NCBI GenBank assembly: GCA_029866325.1
Contig: JARWZO010000019.1
Coordinates: 434,001 to 498,000, forward strand
DNA: 64,000 nucleotides
Direction of reading: 5' to 3'
From: Fluviicola sp.
GTDB lineage: Bacteria > Bacteroidota > Bacteroidia > Flavobacteriales_D > Crocinitomicaceae
Part shown: piece by piece, positions 8,329 to 15,556 of the stretch
Layout of the letters: every line of letters begins with the position of its first letter
Numbering within the stretch: position 1 is the first letter of the stretch
Program-made: the position numbers and the translations under genes
The notes under the pieces: generated by a model
Databases searched by the model: none
The model's input: the letters and a program-made list of their open reading frames with translations, nothing else
Told to the model about the DNA's origin: nothing

Positions 8329-10812
8329 TTAGTTTTTCACCAAGCGCACTGTTACCAATTCACCGTTTGAAAGACCTTGTAATACATAAACTCCGTTAGA
8401 AGCTTTTGTCAAATCAATTACAACTTCTGTTCCTTGAACTGTCAAAGCCGCATTCATTGTTTTACCTTGCAAATCAACCACTTTTAAGTTAGTTAACTGG
8501 TTATTGGCTTCCATTGATACGGTAAACAAACCATTGCTTGGATTCGGGTAAGCAACCCGATTTTCCTGCAAAACTTCATTGATTCCTAAACAAGCATCTA
8601 CCAAGATATTATCAGTAGCTGAATTAGAACATCCGTTAGCATCTGTGTAATCATACGTTATGGTATGAGTTCCCGATCCAGCAGTTGCAGGGTTAAAGCT
8701 TCCTGCTGCTACTCCCGTTCCAGAATAGGTTCCGCTAGCAGGTGAACCACCTGACAACGTTAAAGCATTGTTATACACACAAAGAGTTGCTACCGGAAGT
8801 ATAAGACTAACTGTTGGCGTAGTATTCACAACAATACCAGTTGTAGCCTCATTTGAACAGCCATTTCCATCTGTGTAAGTATAGGTTATAACTTGTGAAC
8901 CAGCAGTAGGATTAAAATTACCTGCCGTTACACCGGTTCCTGAATAAGTTCCGCCAGCTGGTAAACCACCTGTCAACGCAAAAGGTGCTGCGTCTGAACA
9001 TACATCTGGAATTTGGTTTTGCGTAACTACCGGACCATTTACAGTAACAAGTGTTGAAGCCGTATTTGAACAACCGTTAGCATCTGTGTATGAATAGGTA
9101 ACCGTTTGTGAGCCTGAACTTGGATCAAAGTTTCCTGCTGAAACACCTACTCCGGAATAAGAACCACCTGCAGGAGAACCACCTGTAAGCGCAAATGGCC
9201 CAACATTATCACATGTGGATAATGGACCTTGAGCAACGGTCGGAGAACTATTAACCGTGATTATAGTAGAAGCTGTATTCGAGCAACCATTTCCGTCTGT
9301 ATAATTGTAAGAAACTGTTTGTGTTCCTGAAGATGGATCGAAATCGGATCCTGTAACCCCAGTTCCCGAATAAGTTCCTCCAGCCGGCGATCCACCTGAG
9401 AGTGCCAATAAACCACTGTTATCGCAAACGGCTGCAAGAGCACTTTGAGTAACCGATGGGGACGCATTCACCGTAATGGAAGTGGAAGCAGTATTCGAAC
9501 AACCATTTCCATCTGTGTAAGAATAAGTAACCGTTTGTGTTCCTGAAGCCGGATCAAAATTAGATCCGGTAACTCCCGTACCTGAATACGAACCTCCTGC
9601 AGGTGAACCTCCTGAAAGCGCCAGCAAACCACTATTATCGCACGTAGCAGCAATTGAACTTTGTGTTACTGTTGGTGCTGTGTTCACAGTTATAGTATTG
9701 GAAGACGAGTGTGGACATGCATAAGCATCGGTATAATTATACGTAATTGTTTGTGTACCAAAAGCAGGATTAAAAGAAGACCCTGTAACTCCGGTTCCTG
9801 AATAGCTACCACCTGCTGGTGCTCCTTGAGTAAGATTATATGCGCCAGCATTATTGCACAATGTAGGCAATCCGTTGAGTGAAGTAGGATTTGCCGGACA
9901 ACCAATAAGGATGGAGTAACTTTGTATTCCTGTACATCCGCTTGCATCTGAAACCGTTACTGTAAAGTTAAATGTTCCGGTTGCTGTTGGTGTTCCCGAA
10001 ATAACTCCTGCGGTTGAAAGCGTCAATCCACCTGGCAGCGCTCCAGCGGTAACTGCAAATGTTGGCGTTCCCAACGCTCCTGATTGCGTTAACGTATTGG
10101 TGTAAGCTGAACCTGCAGTGCCACTAAGTAACGGGCCCGCAGCAGTTAAAGTAAATGTTGGACATACATACGGTGTATAGATAATGTTATCCAATCCAAT
10201 AAAATCTGAATTGGCACCTAAAGAACCACCACCAGTTACGAAATAACGAAAACCGATACGCCCCGAAGTTGGTGCCGCCAATCCTGAGATGGTAATTGTG
10301 TATTGTGTCCATGTTGTTGGGTAAACTCCCAATACAAGTGCTGGGTTAACACTCAATAAAAGTGTTGTGAAATCACCGACTGCAGCACCTGAACCAACAT
10401 TAGCACTTGCCCCGTTGGTACTCAATCGCACTTCTAGGCGGTCAGCATAAGTATCTGGTACAGCTTTTCTAGTGTAAAATGTAATAACATCACCGTTTTT
10501 AAATGTACGAAGAGGTGTTACCAACCAGTTACTGATTGTACCAGTAGATCCTGTATTATTAAAGTTCGCACTGATATAAGCATTCGTAGCTCCATTAAAA
10601 GCATCAAAAGGACCACCTCCGGATATAGCCGGTCCTTGTGTCCAACCTGTGGCTCCAACGGGTGTACTGACATTGGATAAGGTCCAGCCACCTCCAGCCA
10701 ATAAGGTAATATTATCAAAATTCTCGGTAAACGCCTGAGCATTTACGTTAGCAAATGGAGTCAACGCCAGCACTATTGCAACGATTGCTCCTTTAATTGT
10801 AGCTTTTCTCAT
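8329..10812 (-). CDS. T9SS type A cargo: choice-of-anchor J domain, Ig-like and repeat domains
   Basis: 827 residues. A signal peptide covers about 1-25. Residues ~27-215 resemble a choice-of-anchor J (MAM-like) domain (FTENFDNITLLAGGGW, TRKAVPDTYADRLEVRLST). About 225-305 is a putative Ig domain (ALPGGLTLSTAGVISGTPTA). About 310-740 carries six similar ~70-residue units with GGSPAGGSYSGTGVTG and YTDGNGCSNTAST cores. The last ~80 residues (VAYPNPSNGLFTV to YVLQGLSNGELVTVRLVKN) are a type A T9SS sorting domain. It is therefore exported by Sec, translocated by T9SS and probably anchored at the cell surface or released; adhesion is a guess. The upstream gene at 10822 ends 9 bases away, so the two are co-transcribed. 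Confidence 0.88.
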   Translation of the reverse strand: MRKATIKGAIVAIVLALTPFANVNAQAFTENFDNITLLAGGGWTLSNVSTPVGATGWTQGPAISGGGPFDAFNGATNAYISANFNNTGSTGTISNWLVTPLRTFKNGDVITFYTRKAVPDTYADRLEVRLSTNGASANVGSGAAVGDFTTLLLSVNPALVLGVYPTTWTQYTITISGLAAPTSGRIGFRYFVTGGGSLGANSDFIGLDNIIYTPYVCPTFTLTAAGPLLSGTAGSAYTNTLTQSGALGTPTFAVTAGALPGGLTLSTAGVISGTPTATGTFNFTVTVSDASGCTGIQSYSILIGCPANPTSLNGLPTLCNNAGAYNLTQGAPAGGSYSGTGVTGSSFNPAFGTQTITYNYTDAYACPHSSSNTITVNTAPTVTQSSIAATCDNSGLLALSGGSPAGGSYSGTGVTGSNFDPASGTQTVTYSYTDGNGCSNTASTSITVNASPSVTQSALAAVCDNSGLLALSGGSPAGGTYSGTGVTGSDFDPSSGTQTVSYNYTDGNGCSNTASTIITVNSSPTVAQGPLSTCDNVGPFALTGGSPAGGSYSGVGVSAGNFDPSSGSQTVTYSYTDANGCSNTASTLVTVNGPVVTQNQIPDVCSDAAPFALTGGLPAGGTYSGTGVTAGNFNPTAGSQVITYTYTDGNGCSNEATTGIVVNTTPTVSLILPVATLCVYNNALTLSGGSPASGTYSGTGVAAGSFNPATAGSGTHTITYDYTDANGCSNSATDNILVDACLGINEVLQENRVAYPNPSNGLFTVSMEANNQLTNLKVVDLQGKTMNAALTVQGTEVVIDLTKASNGVYVLQGLSNGELVTVRLVKN

Positions 10813-10821
10813 AAGTTTCGA

Positions 10822-11178
10822 TTAACGTTGATTAGTACTTGTAGCGAGTTGTTGTTCAATGTAAAGCAGTTCAGTTTCTAATTCTGAACGAACATGATCT
10901 ACAGAACAAGTAGCGATCTCTTTCGCAAGCAAGTTTTTGTAGTCATTTTGCAAAACAGTCAATTCTTGTTTAAACTGAGCCAACTGACCTCGTGATGATG
11001 TTACGGCTTGCTGAACCTGAAGTTCTTTCTGATTGATTTTTTCTGCTTGCGTTTTCAGCGATGGAATGGCGCTAACGGCCTGAGGAGCAACGTGCCGCCC
11101 TTCTGATTGCTGTTGGCCATAAGCTGTCATCGTAAAGCACGATAAGACAAGACCAACTAATAGTAATCTTTTCTTCAT
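10822..11178 (-). CDS. Small exported coiled-coil protein
   Basis: 118 residues with a signal peptide (MKKRLLLVGLVLSCFTMTAYG). The mature part is helical and charged, with heptad-like Leu and Gln spacing (LKTQAEKINQKELQVQQAV, LAQFKQELTVLQNDYKNLL), so a coiled coil is likely. It contains one Cys (ATCSVDH). It is the first gene of a two-gene unit with the large T9SS cargo protein. No function was recognised; a periplasmic partner of the cargo is possible. Confidence 0.75.
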   Translation of the reverse strand: MKKRLLLVGLVLSCFTMTAYGQQQSEGRHVAPQAVSAIPSLKTQAEKINQKELQVQQAVTSSRGQLAQFKQELTVLQNDYKNLLAKEIATCSVDHVRSELETELLYIEQQLATSTNQR

Positions 11179-11311
11179 AGGAATGGATGTATTAAATAGT
11201 AATAAGTGTTGTAAAGAAATATTTCTCTCAACAGCTTAAGACGTTAATCTATCCAAATGCGTTGCTTGGGCGCTCAATTGACCCATTGGTCGAAAAAAAA
11301 ACTAACTTCCT

Positions 11312-12625
11312 TTAGTCTATCAGCTTTCCGTAAAGATCATAGTGGTCTGCCGAGGTGATTTGTACGTTAGCAAAATCACCGATTCGCACAAAGCCCTCCG
11401 ATTTCTTAACAAGAACTTCATTATCAACCTCTGGCGAATCAAATTCGGAACGCCCGATAAAATAATCGCCTTCAGCGCGGTCGAACAACACTTTGTAATT
11501 ATTCCCGACTTTTGCCTGATTCAACTCATAACTGATGCCTGATTGCAATTCCATGATTTCATCGGCGCGTTGACGTTTCACCTCATCGGTAACATCATCG
11601 TTGAGTGAAAAAGCATGGGTATTTTCTTCGTGTGAATAGGTAAAAATGCCCAAACGGTCAAAGCGTGTGCGTTCTACAAAGCTGTACATTTCATTGAAAT
11701 CGGCTTGCGTTTCTCCCGGATAACCGGCAATCAACGTGGTACGCATGGCTATTCCCGGTACTTTTTGGCGAATTTCTTCTACCAGGTTTTCCGTTTTTTC
11801 GCGGGTAATTCCACGACGCATTGATTGCAGTATTTTGGTAGAACCGTGTTGCAACGGCATATCGAGGTAGTTGCAAACGTTTGAACGATTGTTCATCACA
11901 TCCAATACATCCATCGGGAAACCGGACGGGAATGCATAATGTAAGCGAATCCAATCGATTCCTTCTACATCCGAAAGGCGGTCAACCAATTCGGCGAGGT
12001 TGCGTTTTTTGTAAATATCGAGTCCGTAATACGTCAAATCTTGAGCGATCAGGAGAATTTCTTTTACACCACCGGCGGCCAATGATTTAGCCGAAGTAAG
12101 CAATTGATCCATCGGTGTAGAAACGTGTTTTCCACGCATCAGCGGAATGGCACAAAACGAACACGGACGGTCGCAGCCCTCAGCAATCTTGAAGTAAGCA
12201 TAATGTGCCGGAGTGGTAAGCAAACGTTCACCCACCAACTCGTGTTTGTAATCCGCTTTGAGTGTTTTCAATAAACGTGGCAAATCACGTGTTCCGAAAA
12301 AGGCATCTACTTCAGGAATTTCCACTTCCAAATCGTCTTTGTAACGCTCAGAAAGACAACCGGTAACATACACTTTATCCACCAAACCTTCGTTTTTCGC
12401 ATCGGCATAGCGCAGAATGGTATCAATGGATTCTTGCTTGGCGTTGTCGATGAATCCGCAAGTATTGATGATCACAATAGACGCATCATCTTGCGTTGAT
12501 TCATGTTCTACATCAAACTTATTGGCCTTTAATTGTGCCATCAACACTTCCGAATCGAAGGTGTTTTTAGCGCAACCAAGCGTTACTACATTGACTTTAT
12601 TTTTACGAAGTGTTTTGGTTTTCAT
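11312..12625 (-). CDS. rimO: Ribosomal protein S12 methylthiotransferase
   Basis: 437 residues with the start taken at MKTKTLRKNKVN, where the family usually begins; the ORF track adds six residues. The N-terminal UPF0004 domain (VVTLGCAKNTFDSEVLMAQL, IINTCGFIDNAKQESID, VTGCLSERY) carries the auxiliary-cluster cysteines. The radical SAM motif is CDRPCSFCAIP, followed by MRGKHVS and the RimO-type PLQHGSTKIL. A TRAM domain ends the protein. The enzyme methylthiolates the conserved Asp of ribosomal protein S12 in the cytoplasm. It is distinguished from MiaB by N-terminal and PLQHGS context as I recall them. Confidence 0.95.
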   Translation of the reverse strand: MKTKTLRKNKVNVVTLGCAKNTFDSEVLMAQLKANKFDVEHESTQDDASIVIINTCGFIDNAKQESIDTILRYADAKNEGLVDKVYVTGCLSERYKDDLEVEIPEVDAFFGTRDLPRLLKTLKADYKHELVGERLLTTPAHYAYFKIAEGCDRPCSFCAIPLMRGKHVSTPMDQLLTSAKSLAAGGVKEILLIAQDLTYYGLDIYKKRNLAELVDRLSDVEGIDWIRLHYAFPSGFPMDVLDVMNNRSNVCNYLDMPLQHGSTKILQSMRRGITREKTENLVEEIRQKVPGIAMRTTLIAGYPGETQADFNEMYSFVERTRFDRLGIFTYSHEENTHAFSLNDDVTDEVKRQRADEIMELQSGISYELNQAKVGNNYKVLFDRAEGDYFIGRSEFDSPEVDNEVLVKKSEGFVRIGDFANVQITSADHYDLYGKLID

Positions 12626-12672
12626 TGCCGGAATGCTTTTCAAATATGCCTGCTTTCTGTTGAAAGAGCGTG

Positions 12673-12680
12673 CAAAGTTA
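12673..12680 (-). promoter_or_regulatory. TAnnTTTG -7 box upstream of rimO
   Basis: On the minus strand TAACTTTG matches the Bacteroidota housekeeping -7 consensus 48 bases before the chosen rimO start. No clear -33 TTG lies at the usual 19-23 base spacing. Confidence 0.4.
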
Positions 12681-12747
12681 CGTCAAAAACTTGGTTACAC
12701 TAAATGTTGGTACAAAACTTGCCTTTACGATCATTGACGAAGATGTT

Positions 12748-12755
12748 TATATTTG
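12748..12755 (+). promoter_or_regulatory. TAnnTTTG -7 box
   Basis: TATATTTG matches the Bacteroidota -7 consensus and sits 22 bases before the ATG at 12777. A TTG lies 26 bases upstream, wider than usual. This supports the 12777 start rather than the longer ORF, whose first codons would fall in the promoter. Confidence 0.5.
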
Positions 12756-12776
12756 TGTAAAACCAAAACAACGAAC

Positions 12777-13226
12777 ATGAAAACAATCCTTCTTTCCATG
12801 AGTGTGTTGATGCTATTGGCATGTGGAACCAAGAAAATTGCCGGAGACGGAACAGGACAGACCATTGAGATGAAAACGGAAAAACGACTTACAGCAACTG
12901 TTGGTAAATCAGAAATGAGCACCAATCAAACGAAGATTACAAGCGCCAGTATTAAAGGAAATAAATTGATGCTGAGCATTTCTTATTCGGGAGGCTGCAA
13001 AGAACACTCGTTTAGCTTGGTTGGTGATGAAGCAATCTCCAAATCATTGCCACCGCACCGCACTGTGTATTTGATTCATTCCGGCGAACAAGATTTGTGC
13101 AAAGCTATGATCATGAAAGACCTTGTATTTGATATCAAAAATCTGGCTTACAAACAAGAGAAAGGCAGTGAGATCTTCCTGAAAATTGACGGTTGGGAGG
13201 AAGAATTGAAATATACGTTTGAATGA
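12777..13226 (+). CDS. Lipoprotein of unknown function
   Basis: 149 residues from the Met at 12777; the ORF-track start at 12753 is rejected because MKTILLSMSVLMLLACGTKK is a clean lipoprotein signal with the lipobox LLAC. The mature protein is a small beta-rich domain with VFDIKNLAYK near the end and one internal Cys in YSGGCKEHSFSL, a motif I have seen in uncharacterised Bacteroidota proteins. It is probably anchored in the inner or outer membrane facing the periplasm. It stands alone between rimO (divergent) and lgt (convergent). Confidence 0.75.
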   Translation: MKTILLSMSVLMLLACGTKKIAGDGTGQTIEMKTEKRLTATVGKSEMSTNQTKITSASIKGNKLMLSISYSGGCKEHSFSLVGDEAISKSLPPHRTVYLIHSGEQDLCKAMIMKDLVFDIKNLAYKQEKGSEIFLKIDGWEEELKYTFE

Positions 13227-13250
13227 TGTAATAGAATATTTACTATTCAA

Positions 13251-13285
13251 AAAATCCCGAACGATTAATCGTTCGGGATTTTTGT
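13251..13285. terminator. Strong bidirectional intrinsic terminator
   Basis: AAAATCCCGAACGA and TCGTTCGGGATTTT form a perfect 14-bp stem around TTAA and are followed by TTTG on the plus strand. It separates the lipoprotein gene from convergent lgt and can serve both directions. Confidence 0.9.
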
Positions 13286-13310
13286 TTAAAACATATACAT
13301 ATTTGAAACA

Positions 13311-13330
13311 GCGCGGGATGTGTCCCGCGC
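13311..13330. repeat. CGGGA-N4-TCCCG hairpin
   Basis: GCGCGGGA-TGTG-TCCCGCGC is a perfect 8-bp stem with a 4-base loop. It has no T tract on either side. It shares its core with hairpins at 36983-37002 and 53304-53325. Confidence 0.7.
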
Positions 13331-13339
13331 CTGCGACAA

Positions 13340-14233
13340 TTATTTCTGCGGAATTGGCGGAAATCCCGAATCCTTCATTCGGTCAATTTCCTTTTGTGGA
13401 ACTTTGCGAATCAACAAATAAACGCCAATCAACACAAACGGGATACTTAACAACTGTCCGGTATTAAACAACGGTTTTGTTTCATCGAATGCAGATTGAC
13501 CTTCTTTGATGAATTCGATCAGAAAGCGCGCTAGCCAGATCAGCACCATGAATGCGCCGAAAATACGTCCAGGCATTTCTTTCGCCTTGGTTTTCCAATA
13601 CATGTAAAGCAATACCGAAAAGGTAAAGATGTAGGTCATTGCTTCGTATAATTGCGCCGGATGACGGTATACATGTTCGCCATCGACCAAATATTCATTT
13701 CCTTCATTCATGAATTTGAATCCCCATGGCATGTCGGTTGGTATGCCGATGATTTCGTGGTTTACGAGATTCCCCAAGCGGATACAGCAACCCGCAATGG
13801 CTATTGGTGCAACAATGCGATCTAGGATCCAAAACATGGGACGTTTGGCAATTTTTCGTGAGAAGTAATAAAGTGTCAATAAAATGACAATTGCAGCTCC
13901 ATGACTTGCCAAACCGCCTTCCCACACTTTGAAAATACTCATGGGGTTATCAAAATATCCTTCCTGAAGCACTGTTCCATCAGGACCATAGGTATTCCAC
14001 CACGGACCATAAAACAACACATGTCCCAAACGCGCACCAATAATGGTTGCCAACACCACATAGATCAGCAATTTATCCAAAATCATCTCCGGAACATGTT
14101 CATACTTAAACATGCGTTTGATAACGAAATAACCGATGATTAGTCCGGAAACAAAGAGCAATCCGTATAAATTCGGTGTCGAATATCCGTCAATCAGTTG
14201 TGATGAAACTGTCCAGTCAATGCCAAGGTTCAC
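13340..14233 (-). CDS. lgt: Prolipoprotein diacylglyceryl transferase
   Basis: 297 residues and polytopic, with about seven membrane segments. Family features: LYGLLFVSGLIIGYFVIKRMF near the N-terminus, then ATIIGARLGHVLFYGPW, with the essential Arg/His region, GGLASHGAAIVILLTLY, GCCIRLGNLVNHEIIGIPTD and YRHPAQLYEAMTYI. It transfers diacylglycerol from phosphatidylglycerol to the lipobox Cys of prelipoproteins in the inner membrane. The window encodes many lipoproteins that need it. It follows trhO by 11 bases in the same direction, so the two are likely co-transcribed. Confidence 0.96.
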   Translation of the reverse strand: MNLGIDWTVSSQLIDGYSTPNLYGLLFVSGLIIGYFVIKRMFKYEHVPEMILDKLLIYVVLATIIGARLGHVLFYGPWWNTYGPDGTVLQEGYFDNPMSIFKVWEGGLASHGAAIVILLTLYYFSRKIAKRPMFWILDRIVAPIAIAGCCIRLGNLVNHEIIGIPTDMPWGFKFMNEGNEYLVDGEHVYRHPAQLYEAMTYIFTFSVLLYMYWKTKAKEMPGRIFGAFMVLIWLARFLIEFIKEGQSAFDETKPLFNTGQLLSIPFVLIGVYLLIRKVPQKEIDRMKDSGFPPIPQK

Positions 14234-14244
14234 GTTGTACGATT

Positions 14245-15315
14245 TTATTGTTGGTCGAAAGATACTTGTTTTTCGCGATTCACCTTAAAGGCAAGCTGAC
14301 TTCCACGACCTTTCTTGAAAATGCGGTTGCTGTTGTTGAGCCCTTTTCGCAACTCTTTTTGTTCTTCAAGCGGCAAATGAAAAATGTCTACACATTCTTG
14401 CGAACAACAATTATCCATCTTTTCCTTGCAACTATCGCACTGAATAAACAACAAATGACATGCTTCGTTTACACAATTGGTGTGCGTATCGGCAGGTTCG
14501 CCACACTGGTGACATTTTGAAATAATTTCATCGGTAATGCGTTCGCCACGACGTTCATCAAACACGAAGTTTTTACCCAAAAATTTGTTCTCTAATCCTT
14601 TTTCGCGGCATTCATTCGCGTATTTAATGATTCCGCCTTCGAGTTGGTGTACATTTTTAAAACCACGGTGCTTGTACCAAGCCGAAGCTTTTTCACAGCG
14701 AATTCCTCCGGTGCAATACATCACAACGTTTTTATCTTCGTTTCCTTTCAGGTATAAGTCTTCGATGATCGGCAACGACTCACGAAACGTATCTACATCG
14801 GGCAAGATCGCATCTTTGAAATGCCCTACTTCGTGCTCATAATGGTTCCGGAAATCGACCAAAATGGTATTCGGATCGTTGGTCAACTTATTAAATTCTT
14901 CGGCATTCAAATGAATTCCTTTGTTGGTGACATCGAAGGTTTCGTCCGTCAAACCATCGGCTAGAATTTTGTTGCGCACCTTCACTTTCAATTTCAGGAA
15001 CGGGAATACTTCACCGGGTTCTTCTACCGCTTTGTTCAGGCGAACGCCATTGAGAAATTCGATGGAATATAAATCGTTTTGAAAACGAATGTAATTGTCG
15101 GTTGGAACGGAAATTTGCGCGTTAATGCCTTCGTTGGCCACGTAAATTCTCCCAACAACTTGCAGGTTTTGCAGTAATTGGTAGAGGTAATCTCTAAAAA
15201 GTTGAGGGTTGGGAATTTGAACATAATGGTAGAACGAAATGGTCACAAAAGCATGACCCTCGGCTCTGAGTTGTTGTTCCAATTCCTCTTTACTAAATGT
15301 ATTCCACAGTTGCAT
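14245..15315 (-). CDS. trhO: tRNA uridine(34) hydroxylase, rhodanese family
   Basis: 356 residues from the Met at 15313-15315 (MQLWNTFSKEELEQQL); the ORF-track extension is not supported. The N-terminal UPF0176 domain (TISFYHYVQIPNPQLFRDYL, VGRIYVANEGINAQISVP) is followed by a rhodanese domain with the Cys loop YCTGGIRCEKAS. The C-terminal third is Cys-rich (CHQCGEPADTHTNCVNEAC, CDSCKEKMDNCCSQEC) and probably binds zinc. The E. coli homologue YceA/TrhO makes 5-hydroxyuridine at tRNA position 34 using prephenate-derived and oxygen-dependent routes. It is upstream of lgt. Confidence 0.92.
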   Translation of the reverse strand: MQLWNTFSKEELEQQLRAEGHAFVTISFYHYVQIPNPQLFRDYLYQLLQNLQVVGRIYVANEGINAQISVPTDNYIRFQNDLYSIEFLNGVRLNKAVEEPGEVFPFLKLKVKVRNKILADGLTDETFDVTNKGIHLNAEEFNKLTNDPNTILVDFRNHYEHEVGHFKDAILPDVDTFRESLPIIEDLYLKGNEDKNVVMYCTGGIRCEKASAWYKHRGFKNVHQLEGGIIKYANECREKGLENKFLGKNFVFDERRGERITDEIISKCHQCGEPADTHTNCVNEACHLLFIQCDSCKEKMDNCCSQECVDIFHLPLEEQKELRKGLNNSNRIFKKGRGSQLAFKVNREKQVSFDQQ

Positions 15316-15345
15316 GCTATGTCGTTTAAATGTAAAAAGTTGCTG

Positions 15346-15353
15346 CAAAGATA
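15346..15353 (-). promoter_or_regulatory. TAnnTTTG -7 box upstream of trhO
   Basis: TATCTTTG on the minus strand matches the -7 consensus and lies 31 bases before the trhO start. The left end of a MITE-like element begins 4 bases further upstream, so the -33 region would have to lie inside that element. Confidence 0.5.
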
Positions 15354-15356
15354 AGA

Positions 15357-15516
15357 GAGCCTCTTTAAATTTCCCATTTTAATTCGATTCCGCATCTTTT
15401 CAGCTACAAATTCGTTACATTTTTCGTCGTAATCACGCCATTATGCCTGCAAAATGCGCCTCTTTTCGCTTGAAAATATGCATAATCATTCTCAAAAAAG
15501 AATTTTAAACAGGCTC
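15357..15516. mobile_element. MITE-like element, copy 1
   Basis: A 160-bp non-coding unit with inverted termini GAGCCTCTTTAAATTT (left) and AATTTTAAACAGGCTC (right). Its interior aligns along the whole length with the reverse complement of 43877-44037, for example CAGCTACAAATTCGTT against TGGCTACAATTTCGTT and CTTTTCGCTTGAAAATAT against CATTTCGCTCAAAATGAC. The right end is followed by TAA as in copy 2. No ORF. It fills the divergent promoter region between trhO and the TPR gene; TAAATTTG, a -7 box match, abuts its right end. Confidence 0.75.
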
Positions 15517-15556
15517 TAAATTTGATTAGATTTGAACGACATTATACTGATCGCGA

